From the NCBI GenBank assembly GCA_018894105.1, contig CM032120.1:29844710-29908709 (forward strand): a stretch of 64,000 nucleotides of DNA. Direction: 5' to 3'. The notes beneath the pieces were generated by a model. That model saw only the letters and a program-made list of their open reading frames with translations, was not told where the DNA came from and made no database searches. Positions within the stretch are counted from its first letter, which is position 1. Every line of letters starts with the position of its first letter. This document shows positions 23,586 through 37,378 of this stretch, piece after piece. The position numbers and the translations under genes were made by a program. This DNA comes from Jacaranda mimosifolia (taxonomy: Eukaryota > Streptophyta > Magnoliopsida > Lamiales > Bignoniaceae).

Positions 23586-24724
23586 GGCTTTGTTTGTTTG
23601 CAGTTTGGATAAATTATAGAAAGTATTTTAACGAAAGGTATTTTGGAAAGTGAATTAGAGAAATGTGATGGTTATTTGTTTTTGTTTTGGAAAGTATATG
23701 AAAAATATTTTTAGAAAAAATTGTTTGTTTGAAAGTGTTTTGGATGAGAATAAATGTGCATTTTATTGTAAATGTCACATTTATTCCTTTTTTATTGAGT
23801 TAATGTGATGAAATGAATATTTTAATATTAATTATAAATATATATATATATATAGATGGAACAATTGGTAGATAGGGAAACAGGTTGGGCCATGCAATGC
23901 TTTAGCTTAAATAGGCTAGCTAGACCTGTTATGCAAATAACAAGTTTGAGCTTAGCCTATTATCTATGATATATTTTTTCTTAAACTCAAGTATAGAGCT
24001 TTTTAATAAATTCAAAAGTCTTAATTTGATCTGAAAGCCTATTTTTTTATTAAGGTTCAAGGCTTTTAATAGGTTCAAGTTTATAAAAGACTTTAATATG
24101 CCTAAAAGTTATGTAAATTATGAAATTGTAAATAGATATAGACAACAGCCAAAAAAGTTAAAAAACATATACATAGTTATGAAAGTTAAAAGTAAAGTAT
24201 AAAATAGTTGTACATAAATAAAAGTATATGGATATAGAGCAAAAAAGTACATGAACATACTTTCGTCAAATGTTGATTAAATAATAAAAGCTATTTTATA
24301 TTAAACAATTAGTATATAATATAAATGTAATTATTTTATATTATATGAAGAATGATAAACGGGCTAACTTGTTAGGATGATATGCTTTTAAAAGAGCTTA
24401 AAAGTAGTCTATTTAATTAAAAACGTTATATTTTAAGTCTTAGTCTGGTATTTTTATTAAATAGGTTAGACTTAGGCTACACATAAGTTAGGCCTTCTAA
24501 CGAGCAGCCTAGCATATTCTCGTCCCTAACAATTGGTGTGTGTATATCTGTCTATATATTTATTTGTAGTAATGAAAGTAGGATTGGGAGAATAGTAAGG
24601 GATACTTTGGGATACTTTTGTGTGTTTTGGGAAGTGGAGTTTGAAAATGTAATATTTTATATTTTTATTTATTTAAGTCTTGAGAGTTGAAAAATGTCCT
24701 GAGAGAATGCTAACAAACAAAACT
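23586..24724. mobile_element. Harbinger-like non-autonomous element with nested MITE
   Basis: The left end GGCTTTGTTTGTTTGC and reversed right end AGTTTTGTTTGTTAGC match at 13 of 16 positions. Possible 3-bp duplication CAA (23583-23585 and 24725-24727); the family usually takes TAA/TTA, so the flank may be mutated or the ends shifted. Interior is AT-rich and non-coding, with (TA)n near 23840 and a second element at 23870-24528. The ends resemble those of the elements starting at 2191 and 25498. Confidence 0.5.
23870..24528. mobile_element. Mutator-type MITE nested in the 23586 element
   Basis: Flanked by a perfect 9-bp direct repeat ACAATTGGT (23861-23869 and 24529-24537). The reversed right end starts TTAGGGACGAGAATATGC and the left end AGATAGGGAAACAGG, sharing TAGGGA and a later GC-rich word. 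The interior is full of AGGCTTA/AAGCCT words and encodes nothing. A 9-bp duplication with short inverted ends suggests a non-autonomous MULE. Confidence 0.7.
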
Positions 24725-24745
24725 CAAATATTTAGGTGGCTTATA

Positions 24746-24795
24746 AAGAAGAAGAAGAAGAAGAAGAAGAAGAAGAAAGAAAGAAAGAAAGAACG
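24746..24795. repeat. (GAA)n then (GAAA)n microsatellite
   Basis: About ten GAA units passing into GAAA units, just outside the right end of the 23586 element. Confidence 0.9.
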
Positions 24796-25027
24796 AAAGG
24801 AAATGAGTATAATGTGGCTACAGTGTTAGGCACCGAGTCACGTAAGTCGTCGGTGACCACGGCTGCCAACAATGAGCTGAGAATGGGTGCGGAAGTATTG
24901 ATTTAAAGAGTAAGGTTGACGGTTCAAAATTTATACGAGGTCTGAGTTCAACTCCCAATATATAGATATTTATTTTACTTATGTAATACACATTAGCTAT
25001 TATAATAATCAACGGATTGTTGATAAT

Positions 25028-25137
25028 TATGTTGAATTAATTATTAGTTAATACTATAATGTAATGATATAATTATTATTTATGTTGAATTAATTATTAG
25101 TTAATACTATAAGGTAATGACATAATTATTATTTATG
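25028..25137. repeat. 58-bp tandem duplication
   Basis: TATGTTGAATTAATTATTAG followed by TTAATACTATAA and an ATAATTATTATTTA block occurs twice head to tail, with about three substitutions. It looks like a recent slippage or unequal-exchange event. Confidence 0.85.
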
Positions 25138-26299
25138 GTTTGAAAGCACCTGATTATAAAATGATTGTTTAAGTTACGTGAGATTTTGATTTTTGACAAA
25201 GACTTTCCCTTTAGCATTTTTTAGTCAAAGATTTTATTAAAACACCCTAACTTAAATGAATAGGAAAATAAACCATCATTAATCAAGAGTTATTTCTTAA
25301 ATAAAAATAAAAGAAAGAGAAAAAGTAAAATTCAAACTTTTTATTCAATTATAGACAAAAGATTAATTAATATACGATTACTTAATATTTAAGAAAATGA
25401 TAGACCAACATTTGATTTTAACACCATTTTAAACAATATGAATAGTATTGACTAATTCTTATGTATGACAATTACTTCTGAAAATTAAAAAGATTAAGGC
25501 AGTGCTTTGTTATGTTATTTGTTTGATTTTATTATGTGTTTATTGTGTGTTTTGGGAGAATGATTGTTGAAAGAATTGTTGGAGAATGTAAAATGAAGGT
25601 TGGGAAATGTGATTGATGTTTGTTTGTGTTTTGCAGAATAGTTAAAAAATGGATTTTTTGAATTTTGATATGTTTGGTTATGTTTTGTATGAGACATTTT
25701 ATACTATAGACATCAAATAAATGCTTTTGTGTTGGTGTTTGGGGGTGAAAATGTATTTGAATGAATTTTTTCAAATGTAAGGATAATAATAAAATATGTT
25801 GTATATATATGTAGTGAATGGATGTGATTATATTGTAAGTTTGTAATGATTGGGTAATGATTAAGTGGGTTGTATTACAATATTTTATGGATTTGTTTGT
25901 GTGTAAGTTTGAGTTAGTTGGATAAAAAAGGAAGGAGTATTTGTATAATATATGAAGCATGTTTTGCACTGAAAAAAATAAAAAATAAAAAAAATTCCAA
26001 ACAAAAGTCAGCTTCAAGACAGGGCACGAAAACTAAAAATTACGATGTAAGAATATCAACAGTAGCAAACAAATTGGTATAATATCGAGCATAACAATAA
26101 GCTAGTACGCATAACGAAAGTACAATTGCGTTCCCAAAGAACGATTGATGGCCCAACAAGTACGAAACACAAAGACATATGAAAGTTTTTAGCGTATCAT
26201 CCATCCATACGTAATGGGCAATTAAAAGATGTGAGTTTCTAACAATATTATTTATGTTTACAAATGGTACATAACACATAAATCAAAAATCGTGATTTG

Positions 26300-28604
26300 G
26301 GGGAGCAATCTGAAGAGGAGCCATCATGTATGCCATCAATTATCGAACCTCACACGAGTCCTAGGTGCCAGTGGGGGGCGCTGATGCATCTCTTGCTATC
26401 CCATCATTATTTTTGTCGGCTGCACTTCCGTCAGTAAATATGTACCATAGTGGGATGTAGAGGGGGGCTCTCCGAATACACGAAAATAGTTTTGTCTAAT
26501 AGTCTCCTAAATGAGGTATATTACAATTTTCAATGTTTGTTGTGAGCCGTGTATATATGTACATATAATATTTGAAATGAAAAAATGGTAAATTTAACTT
26601 ACATTCCCAACATGCGCCCAGTACTGTGCATCAACATGCACCACCATGGTGTTGGCATTGTATTGCAGCCCAGGTGTAGTCATGTACTCCAGAAATGCAT
26701 TGTAGCGGCCACGCAGCTGCTGAATCTTCATCTTAATTTCATTAATTGTCCTCTCCCTCCCAAACGTCCTAGATAGACAGCATGCAATGTGGGAGCGCTC
26801 ATCTATGAGGACCTCCCTATTAGAGATGTCACGGGAGGGCACACCATTCAACAAGTAAATGATTAGGATAGCCTCCTCCTGAGCCTACTATTGGGGATCA
26901 TGAAATATGCCATATACAAGCACATTACGAGTCGGTGGTGTCCCATTGGATAATCCTAGCATAGTCTATGGTCATACTATTAATTTCGGTATCCAATTAA
27001 AGATGTCTATAAATATAGTTAACAACAAACATGGTATGTCCATTCATCACGTATAATACACATTACTAACAATAAATAACAAGTCTGCAGTACATAAACT
27101 CATTTAGGGTATAGTCAGTAAGGTACATAATTATACGAGGATAATATAATGAAATCAAGATGATGTAGGTGGTTGGTTCGATGTACGATTCGTACTAACT
27201 TGGCTCATGTGAGACGAGCCACGTCGTCTCAATAGTCTTGTGCTAATTTATCGAACAATATCAGACCATGACGTGACAGAGCCAACTCCTGAATCCCTAT
27301 TGATGCCGTTATCTGAGACAACGGGCATGTCTGCTCTAACTCGAGTCGAACGAGAACATGGGATATCGGGCCTATAAGACCTCTGCAAGCACAAAGAACT
27401 GCGTGATGAGCTTGAATATGATACCATGAAATGCGGTTCCTGCAGACCTAACAATTGATCGTCACGTCCATTGGGATGGCGCGGGTAAGTGACAGTTCGT
27501 TGTGGTCTATCACGCGATGTAAAGGTCTCATATATAGGTCATATCTAGTCTCTGCATATCACCAATAACGCTTTGCAAGTCGGTACCTCGTGTACACATC
27601 AAAGAACAAATCTTGCTTATGGAACACATATAATCATACAATATCATAACTTAAAAATGGTAGTGCACACTATTCTGACCGCTTGGAGCTCCGGTTGCAT
27701 AATTGTAGGCACTAAAATATCACCAGTTAATAGCATGTAGAAGACGTCTGAATTTTCGACGATCGCCTTCATTGTGTCATGGCGGTCCTAAGCTCATTAA
27801 ACTTCTCCCTTACAAATTATGTCGTGTATGGACGTTAAAGTGCCTGCCAAGTTTGTTAGCTATGTCGGGCATGCATATCTGTACATACAACTCATTCGTC
27901 ATGGAGTCTATTGTGTTAGCATTAAGAAGCATATGCATGAAGCACTCCTCGATGTCGAGGCCCTATATATTTGCAATGTCGTTACTAGAACCGTCCACCG
28001 ATGCACCCCCACTCGAACCTGCATGGTATGAGGATTGTATCAAGTAGAAATGAATATAAAAAAATAATATATATTAGATTTGATTATGATGCTGAACAGT
28101 ACGATAAGCCAATAATAAGTCCTACGTTAGTATATGAACCGATCAGTTTCAACCTAAAGTATGCTTATACATATACTATCTTAATTGAGACTGCGAGTAG
28201 GAGCATCAAAACAAGCAACAAAATACATATACAGCAGCCGCATAAGGGCAATAGCAACATAAGCCCCATAGGACGTGCTAGATGCGGTGGTGTGTACTGA
28301 TCAGTGCGTACAGAGCTATGCTCATCGCAGGGCGGGCCACCCGTCGAGGTATCACCATAAGAACCATATGTGGCTATAGAGGTGTTATAAGTACCATGCA
28401 ATAAGGCATCGCCGAATGGTCGACGCTACTTGTACATACCTGCTGCCTCCCCAGGTCCACTGTCTGCCCATATGAAGCTGTGTGTATGCTCAACTCCAGT
28501 TGGACATCTGAAAAATAACGTCCATAGCTCCTCTCTGTCTTGGCCATCAAGACTCGCATGGGACTGGCACCGTATGTGCACATGGGAGGATTGAACCTAC
28601 TCAT
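26300..28604 (-). pseudogene. second Myb/SANT-like gene, broken
   Basis: Minus-strand coding fragments in several frames. 28604-28374 is a possible first exon ending at a GT donor (CAG|GTATGTAC). About 28030-27680 translates, with stops, into a helical stretch with KFNELRTAM, like the last helix of Myb/SANT-like domains. 26854-26594 contains TINEIKMKIQQLRGRYNAF followed by PGLQYNANTMVVHVDAQYW, the helix-turn pattern and trailing tryptophan strand of plant Myb/SANT-like domains, and ends at a GTAAGT donor. A following segment (about 26380-26510) adds VFGEPP-like sequence. It lies downstream of the transposase on the same strand. It may be a second DNA-binding gene of the element or a remnant of another element. 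Confidence 0.45.
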
Positions 28605-28941
28605 CCTTCAGCAAAATCATAGCAAACATCTCATTACATAAATTACAGAACAATATTTATATCATGTTACAGCACGACTAAAAAGACATAATTAATGCAG
28701 ATTTCACATGCGAAGAAACTTACAAATACTCAGACATCCGATATTAGCACGTGGAAATAGTAATGTTCAGTACAACAGATTAAGTAATGAAAGAAGTTCT
28801 AAAACAGGACACGTGCAGCAACAAACATATAACAAGAACCACATGTTGGGATTAAGAATTCATTAGTAACTCATTGATGCCTCTCGGCCCACATCATAAT
28901 GCTAGAGCATCCTGAAATTCAGAATGTGCCTGTATCTCCTA

Positions 28942-30261
28942 TTAGCTCGAGTGACCATGGTGGTAGAAGGTTTCCCAATCGGGGTCAAATTCAGGGTCTG
29001 GTGTCCTGAAAATGCTGTCATCCCGACTAAACATATGGATAAAATTATGCACCACAAAACATGCAATGACAATATCAGTCTTCATGATGACTATATAGCT
29101 CGGCATACCCAAGCTAGAATTGAGATTGAATTGCCTCTTAAGAATCCCGAACGTACGTTCTATGGTATTCCTTAGTCGAGCATGGTGATGGTTGAATAGC
29201 TCCTTTGGCCCACTATATATGGGGGCACCATCGAATTGTTGGAGATGGTACTGGGACTGCCTATATGGGGATAAGAAACACATATAGTTCGTGAAGCCAG
29301 CATCAACGAGATAATACTTCCCAAATGAGAAATTATGCATTAGTGTAGTCTAGGCAGTAGTTGAAGCAAAACAAATTTTGTACAACACATAGATACAAAT
29401 ATGTACTGTTATTAGAATTGAACCGTGATACCTGGTGGAGAGAAGGAAAAGGCAGGGTCACTTTGGATTGAGTTCAGCAAGACCCGTGCATCATTGGCAC
29501 TCTCCTCCCAACTCGCGTACACATATGTAAACATTTGGTCAAAGTCGGCTATGGCGAGGACATTTTGGGAGACGTTCCCTTTTCGAGAACGATATGCGTT
29601 TTGTCTACGAGCAGGTAACCAAGCACACACCAGTGTGCCATCGATCACCCTATGGATCAAATGTTAGCAATTTTGGTACAAAAGATTATTGGATGGATAG
29701 CATACTTAGAGTTGATCCTTTATATATTCCATACTTGAAAATACTGGCAGAAGTTGGGATTCAAGTGAATCTGATTAGGCACCTCATTAAAATTTGGGAG
29801 AGTTATGAGCTCAGGTGCTAACATATTAAGTGTCATAATTACACGATATACATGGCAGTTAATTGTCTCCAAAGAGTGTTGGAAACATTCTATGGTATTC
29901 CTCTGTCTCTGATGTGCGCCAACTGTTTGCATAAACATTACAACCTCCTCAGTAGGTCATACCCAGCACTATTGCATTTGAGGTATAAGCCCATGATTGG
30001 TTAATTCATGGACCAATCTCATGAAGGTAGGTTTCATCATGCGCAGGTTGTCATAGAATCGGTTAGGATAGCCATCCATTATCTCACCAACCCATCGACC
30101 CCACAGAGCGTAGATGTGTTGCGTGGCATTTTGTCAATGTATAGATTAGGCAACAATACATTTGCGATGAATAATACATCGTCAGCTTTGTCGGATACAT
30201 CACTGCCAGGTGTGCCAGGTGATCCTTCGTTGATTTCCAGCTCATCATTATGTGGTGGCAT
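28942..30261 (-). pseudogene. PIF/Harbinger DDE transposase
   Basis: Three coding blocks. Block 1 (30261-about 29728) has the N-terminal region with NRFYDNLRMMKPTFMRLVHE and a QTVGAHQRQRNT segment, with in-frame stops near 29965-29980. Block 2 (about 29656-29430) carries the first catalytic Asp (VIDGTLV) and YRSRKGNVSQNVLAIADFD. Block 3 (about 29358-28942) carries the second Asp (KYYLVDAGF) and the catalytic Glu (NTIERTFGILKRQF). All three acidic residues of the DDE triad are present. GT-AG introns fit both gaps (donor near 29727, acceptor near 29657; donor near 29429, acceptor near 29359). Stops in block 1 indicate a pseudogene. It would recognise the element ends and cut at TWA targets. Confidence 0.85.
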
Positions 30262-30519
30262 CGAGCTCGGTCCACTAGCTATCTATGTGAAGAAAACAAT
30301 CATCATACATAATGTGAAATTTCATAAATATAGCACTACATAGGCATGCCATAAAAATCCGTATAATAAGCAATCACATGATCATAAGTTAGTTATCAAT
30401 AAGTTCGTACATACCAACACATTAATAAAGTAAACATGTAAGTTTAAAACACGACAACAAGCAACATAAGTCCTTAACATGAGTTGATGGAAGGTGGACT
30501 AGGGAAAGTGGCAGGGGGT

Positions 30520-31517
30520 CTAATTGCTTAGGGACTCGACCCACATACACCTCTCTCTATCATCAAGTTGTAGGAAAAAGGTTCTTATCGTGGCACTCTG
30601 AAGAGCATTTATAGCCCTTCCAAACAAGTGGTTTGGTAGGCCCTCAATTTGCCTTAGTGCATCAACACACTCGGTGACTGAGGACTGGGCTTTAGGCCCA
30701 ATCATATCAGACTTTGCATCCATCATGCCGTCCCATTTGTTTAGGGCCTCCTCCAACCGGTCTTATCGTTTCCTATCATAGAACTTTCTTTTTTTGCCCT
30801 TCCTTTGTCGTGAGGAACCCTCCACCTGAGTACCGACAGTGTCGTTAAAGTCATCACGTGATGAAGCTGAATGTTTTGACCCACCAGTACTGCCTCCAGT
30901 CATATTATCGCTCCCATTCCGATTACTATATGTGGCTAGATGGGGCAGAGCTGAAGACCTGGCATTGGACCTTGAGGCAACATTCTTCGAGAACATCTCT
31001 GTATAGTAATTGTAACATGGTAAGCCGTGGTCCATCAATGAGGCATGGTCCGGTTGCTCCTATAACACCAGAAAGAGCATTATTATACGAGTAATTGAAA
31101 AAATATTACAAATATAAGAACATAAATATACTGTGAGCCAATGGGCAATGTGATCCTCGCTAACCGTGATCGTGTTCGATTGTAATCCCAATCGTAACCT
31201 GTACCATTTGATATCAGTAAATGAAACATTCGCCATGATGCACGGAGTCTATTCCATTTTTGCTTAAGCTACTTCACAATGTACGTATATGCAAGTTGTA
31301 GCTCCACATTCATCTTGTGGCAAACCTTATTCTATGTGTACAATGAGAATGTGGTTGAAAGAAGTTGACTAGCTTGGAATTCGTCATACGGAAACTCGAT
31401 TAACAATTTTTCATTCACAAATGGCCATCGCACATATCCCGACCTACTAGTACCTCCCGATTGGGTACTGTATGATTCGTCATCTCTATATGATGGGTTA
31501 TGACCATAAGTATCCAT
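30520..31517 (-). pseudogene. PIF/Harbinger ORF1, Myb/SANT-like DNA-binding protein
   Basis: Starts MDTYGHNPSYRDDESY and continues to VRWPFVNEKLLIEF, the first helix of a Myb/SANT-like domain. After stops, a second part (about 31320-31140) reads LKQKWNRLRASWRMF and GTGYDWDYNR, the recognition helix and trailing motif. A serine/lysine linker with a basic KRKFYDRKR follows. The C-terminal part (30756-30520, ALRQIEGLPNHLFGRAINAL) matches the conserved tail of these ORF1 proteins. At least three stops or frame changes break it. In the family ORF1 binds element ends and helps bring the transposase into the nucleus. It sits 260 bp upstream of the transposase. Confidence 0.75.
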
Positions 31518-31799
31518 CTATGAACGAGTTTATTGTATGACATGGCCATAAAGATTACATTTAATTCAAAATGGGAGCAATGTTATATCAAATACATGAC
31601 AATTTAGGTAAGAGAAAGCGGAAGATAATATTACGGTAGAAAATTTAGGTACAGGGAATGGGTACAATCAACCACATAAACTCAGCCGCTATGCGTCACC
31701 TTTCACATTTGCATATCATTAAGTGGAATAAACCATCTAGTTATGGTAAGTTGCAACTCAATGTAAGCATGATGAAATACAGGTTATATGATGCAAGAT

Positions 31800-33110
31800 A
31801 AAAACATATAATATTGTCCATGTTAAGGGGAAAATAATTTAAAACTACTTCAAATAAATATTGTAATCAATACCCCTTAATTTATTAAGTTCTTTAAATT
31901 ATCCATAACTTATTTAAATTAAGAAATACAATGACATAGATATAATGAAATCAATATTTACTTATTTCATATATATATATATATATATACTTTCTGTCAT
32001 AGGTTATTTTTAGTTTTAAAACTGCAAGTTTTGAATCAAAATATTCGTGTATATATATATATGATTGAATGATATAAAATATAGTACATATTTTATATAT
32101 AATATTAAATACATATACAAATAATACTATTACTTATTTATAAAATAGTAATATATATTTAGTTTATCCATTATTTTATTTTATTACTATCTTCATTATA
32201 TATTTTTGTCAGATTTTGTATTATAATTTTTTAATTGATTGTAATTAGTCATCTGGATTAATTCTTATATTTCTAAATATAGTTCTTTCATATACATATA
32301 CCTATATGTATTTACATTATGTGCCAATATTTTATTGATATATAGAAAAAAAATAATACTATTTATAATATAAATATATATAATAATAAATTTATTTTAC
32401 TGTATACAAATATAATAAGCATGTTTTATAATATATATTTTATACTATCTATTTGCTAATATTCATATCATCCTACTGATTATGATATTTTTTTCACATT
32501 TTCATAGTTTTTCTATATTTTTTATTACATAGATATTTATTTGTAATTTTTATTATATTTTTTTAATGTATATTGTTTTAAGTTATTTGAAAATATTGTT
32601 TAATTTATAAATAATATATATGATAATAAGCGATATAAATATATGTGACATATTATGTTTATATTTTATTTATTTTATATATATTGGGTTAATATATATT
32701 ACATATTATATAGTATTTTCCCATTTGCCAATCTTGTTTGACCTTATGTTGTATTAAACTTTTTCGTACATTTCTCGATTATAATTTTTACTATACATAT
32801 ATTTTATATATATCTTAGTACATTTTTTGGTAATATAATTTTTTATATTAGCCGGAAATTTATTTTAATATATAAATAATATTTTTTTTCATTATTTAAA
32901 CAGTAAATAATATATATTGTATATTAATTTATATTTCCTATACAAATAATTTATATTTGACACTATATATGTACATTTTTTTTGTATTTTGTTTCTATAA
33001 ATATATTTATATTTATATAGTAGTACATATATAAATATATACGTACTATATACATATGTGAAATATGTATATATATATATATATAGCCCCCATACATAAG
33101 AGGTACTTGT
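31800..33110. other. extremely AT-rich block inside the Harbinger element
   Basis: Over a kilobase made largely of A and T with many TATATA words, including (TA)n at about 31967-31988 and 33069-33085. No coding potential. The left edge (about 31870) contains CCTTAATTTATTAAGTTCTT, which is very like 38609-38630 in the element at 38469-39101, hinting that a related MITE is buried here. Confidence 0.6.
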
Positions 33111-36100
33111 AAGTTCTAAAGCAAGTCAAGGTCACACGAAAACTTCTTTAATAGAGGTAATTTTTACAAGTTACCTCAGAACGTGTAAGTAACTTTTATA
33201 ATTTAAAGTACAAAGAGAGTTAAAAAGAAATAATAATGATAACTAAAATCATACATATGCACACTATTCAATGGTTCTACAAACATGATGCAATCAAAAT
33301 TGCTAACACCCAGATATATACATATATAATGCTGAAGCATGCAAAGTTCAGCATATGAATTAAGGTGAACCAGTTATGTGAATATGAGTGTTAAATAAGT
33401 AGATAAAAACATACTTGACTCATGTCAGTTAATAAAAGGGGAATTCTCTATCATATAGGGCATAAGGGTCCATATGTTATGAAGTATACAAAAGTTAAAA
33501 TCAACTTTGGTACTGGTGGGTTGGAATTTTAAAAACATTTTCAAATCATAAGTATATAGTACATATATTCATAAATATAATGCATACGTTGTACAAAGTG
33601 TGACACATGAATATAATTGAACCTTATATTTAAAAAAGAGTTTTTAAAATTAAGTAATAAAGTACTTCACTTATGTCCTATAATCAAAGAGGAGTGGTAT
33701 ATGATAAATGATTTTAGGATGACAATGTTACCAAGTCTTGGAAAGTAAATTAAAACTTAAGTATAAGTGGGTTGCTACTTTGAATACATTGTGGATAAAA
33801 AGCATGTAACGCATTCATTACACTATTTCTTACTTGTTTTCCCTCATAAAGCATGAATTTAGATGTACCATTGCCAAAAAACATTTTTTGGAAAAAAAAT
33901 TATAGTAATAATTTCATGATTTATGTAAGAACCCTTCTATATGGTATGATTTTGTAAAGCTCGTTAAATGCATCATTGCAAATTGCCTGAGCTGATTAGT
34001 CACCTATATTTGAGGTTGGTTTTATACACCATTGGAAAATATGTGTAAAGTTCATCAATAAATACCTCATTTTAGCTTCTTTGTGGAACTAATCGTGATG
34101 GTTTAATATATGTAATAAGCAAATGTTAAATAAAATATAAACACACTTATATACGAAAATGTGATATTCTTACCCAAAAATGAAATAACATAATGTAATA
34201 TTCCTCATAAGTGTTGCTCCAACTACAAATACTACAAAGTCTACACATTTATCTCAACATCTCCCGTATTAAAGTAAACGTCACAAGTGTTGCTACGAAA
34301 TAATAATAATAAAAAAATTACATGCTATCATTGTAAATTCCAAAATTTAAACATAAGAGCTAGTAAAGGTATGTACAAGACAGTGGACCTACATATACAT
34401 CTTTTTCTCCTCTAATGACAAGTAAAAAAAGGTCTTCCTCAACCAGCTAGCGAAGAAGAAATGGGAAAAAAATGTTTGATGGAGACTTACTTTTAGGATC
34501 ACACCAACACAATATGATGTGATCCAACTCAAAGCACCATTATTTTTTTTCCCACAATTACTCCCATCCACTCCAAGCGTAAGAACCAGTTGAGATGGCG
34601 CCAAACAGACAGAAATGCATGGTGAACCGACTATGATAGAATGGAATGGAACCAACACTGATTAAACTAGTAACTGGGTGCTAAAACCAGGTTACCAAAA
34701 AATGAATGACAGGAATGACACAATGGTTGTGCCACAAGAATAGAACTTGGTCCACACTATGCTTGAATAAAACTACATGTATAGTAAAGTTAACCAACAT
34801 AAACCATCACACCAACAAATTTGATAGTAAAATCGACTGGAAAAAAAAATACAATCTACAGAATGCCCTGCTCAACAATGCAATGATAGTAACTTCCAAT
34901 ACACATGGATAGCCTAAGAAGTTATAATGTAAAGTGACGCCAACAGAATTCAGGGAGTGATTGTGGTTGGACATAAGTGCAGACAGAAATGAGGGATAGA
35001 ACCAAGCTGGACTAGATGTGGAAATATGGACAGTTAAAAACTTGCCAAAAACAGAGACGCATGGTGGCTAAAATTTGAGATGGCCAACAACAGTTTGCAC
35101 GATGGACAACAACCAACTTGTGCTAAGGAATGCAACATGAGGTAGTTGCAGAACATCACAACCACTTCATTAAATATTCCAACAAATACTTAATATATGA
35201 AATGTAAGTGGTCACCATGGGGGAATAGCTTCTCCATTTTTGGCATGAAGAAACCCCATGCATGATGCCAATCATTCTAATGGCTCAAACGGGAAAGATC
35301 ATAGAGCAGAGCATATGAACAAGCACATAAAAACATTGTAAATACGGAATACACTCAACACCATATAAAAATAATAGGAAGCACAATGTTCAAAGCATAA
35401 GCCAATGTACAGTGCACATAAGGGATTAAGCATAGTAAGTGTCATAGGAGTAACTTACTGATGAACTACAAGAACTTTTGATTGGGGAATGTATTACAGG
35501 TCTCGACACAAGCTTGGACTTGGTATAAGAGGTTGAGAAATTGTCCTCAGAAGAGCTTGTAGGAGATGCTGATTTGGTTGAGCTTAATTAACTATAGAAA
35601 ATGCTTGAAAATGTAATTTAGAAGGTTGTGCCAACACATATTGTATTTACTTGCCGTTGTGGAGAGGTTTTGAGGGACAAGAGGTATGTGGGTAGACTTT
35701 ACTTGGAGAGTGGAGAGATACCATAGCAGTTTACTAAATGAAAGGTAATATGTGAAAGAAGACTTCTTAATAGGCCGTTGTGGGGTGTGTGAATGTGTAG
35801 GAGTGGGAAAGAATAAAGGAGGAAGGCATGTGTTTATAGATGGACTCCAACCTTAGGTTAATAGTGTGCCCTTAAAAGATGCAGTACTACCCTGTGTAAC
35901 ATGACATGACTACTCTCACAAGAAAACATGAAGTGCAGAATATGAGAAGAAAGTAAGGAAGCATACAGTACACAAAATTGCATAATATAGCATGGCGGAA
36001 ATCTAGGAAACGCATATAGGGTGCAACCTTATTGATAATAAACCAAGGCTTCCATACAGTGAGGTAAGCCAAAAAAAGTTCACATCTCTCTTTTGCAAAA

Positions 36101-37100
36101 GCAGAGTCTGACATAATAACAATAACTATAGTTGAGAATGGTACATTATAGTCAAGTAAAAGGGAACATAATGCCCGTTCTACATCCAAAATAAAGACAT
36201 ATGACCCTCCCACAATAATAATACAACACATTAGAGTCACAATAGAACAAATTATTGCACAATAGTCAAACAAAAAATAGCCCCACCATACTAGAACATA
36301 TGGAAGATACACACTTTAAGCCCAAGCATACCATATGCAAATCAGCACATTATCAACCCTCAACAACCCTTCCAAAGAAACTTTATGCCTTCAATTTTAT
36401 AAAGAGAAAATATAAATGCTCACAACAATAAAAAATTCTGAGATAAACCCCAATATACAGGTCCAACTTCAAACTTAAATGAAATAGCCACACATACTAA
36501 CAAAAACGCAGACCCCCTATGGATTTAAATAGAGTTTCATGTTCTCCAAAAAAATCGAAGAACAAGTTCAGCATACCAACATACAGAGGTCGTAGATGAA
36601 AAAAAACAAACAGAAATGAAATCTAATATGTACTGACAGTATGTCACCAAAAACAACCCTCACAGTTTCATTTTCATCTAAATATCCCAGAATTAAAGTT
36701 AACAAATGTAGAAGAAATGTTGACAGCAGATATACACACCAACACATATCGTGAAGTGTGAAAATTAGAACAAAGCAAACAAAAAATCGATCCATAAACG
36801 AAAACAATCGACTATGAATATGGCTAGACTTACAGGTTCAGAGCATCGTGCCAACGATTATCCAAATCGTTGCGCTACACCGAGCACATTGCACATGATA
36901 CAAAATCCTTGCAAGTTTTTAACTTCAAGAAACCCTTGGAGGAAAAATCATCAAGATATCTTATCTAAGCACAACGATTGCCACCGAGTTGACTAGGTTC
37001 ATTTACTCAGACGAAAAGCACAAACGCATACCAGAAAGCCTATACGCATCGTCTTCCCCTTACCATTTCCCAACTTAAAAATAAGGCTGGTGACTTAACG
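33111..37100. other. non-coding interior of the Harbinger element
   Basis: No gene is supported over 4 kb. A serine-rich minus-strand segment at about 35590-35463 ends at a good donor (TCATCA|GTAAGTT) and could be an exon relic of a captured gene. The small frames near 34400, 36000 and 36600 encode no recognisable domain. Confidence 0.5.
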
Positions 37101-37378
37101 CATTAGTTTGGGTTTTTTTGGTCAAAAATCAAAATGAATCTCACCATTTGTGGAGAGTAGTGTGTCAAAAATATGAGTTGGGGGAGCGGAGAGAAGGAGA
37201 CATTGAGAGAGGAGACGAGAGAGAGAGAGGGGAGATAGGTTTCAGAGAAGACAGAACGTTGTTCAATAGGTCAGCGCGTTATAGAATGCAAAATGAAGAG
37301 GCCATTTCGTTAATGCTAAGAAATTGAGGGACTTTTGGGGGGCATATACTATAGCAAAAAATGGAAAAAATGGTGGTA
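37101..37378 (-). other. purine-rich subterminal segment of the Harbinger element
   Basis: Rich in GAGAGA on the plus strand (TCTCTC on the element's coding strand), a common composition for a transposon 5' leader. A 69-codon frame on the plus strand is a by-product of the purine repeats. Confidence 0.4.

Noticed and set aside
25532..26017. 161-codon minus-strand ORF rich in Ile, Asn and Thr
   Set aside because: Low-complexity AT-rich subterminal transposon DNA without a domain.
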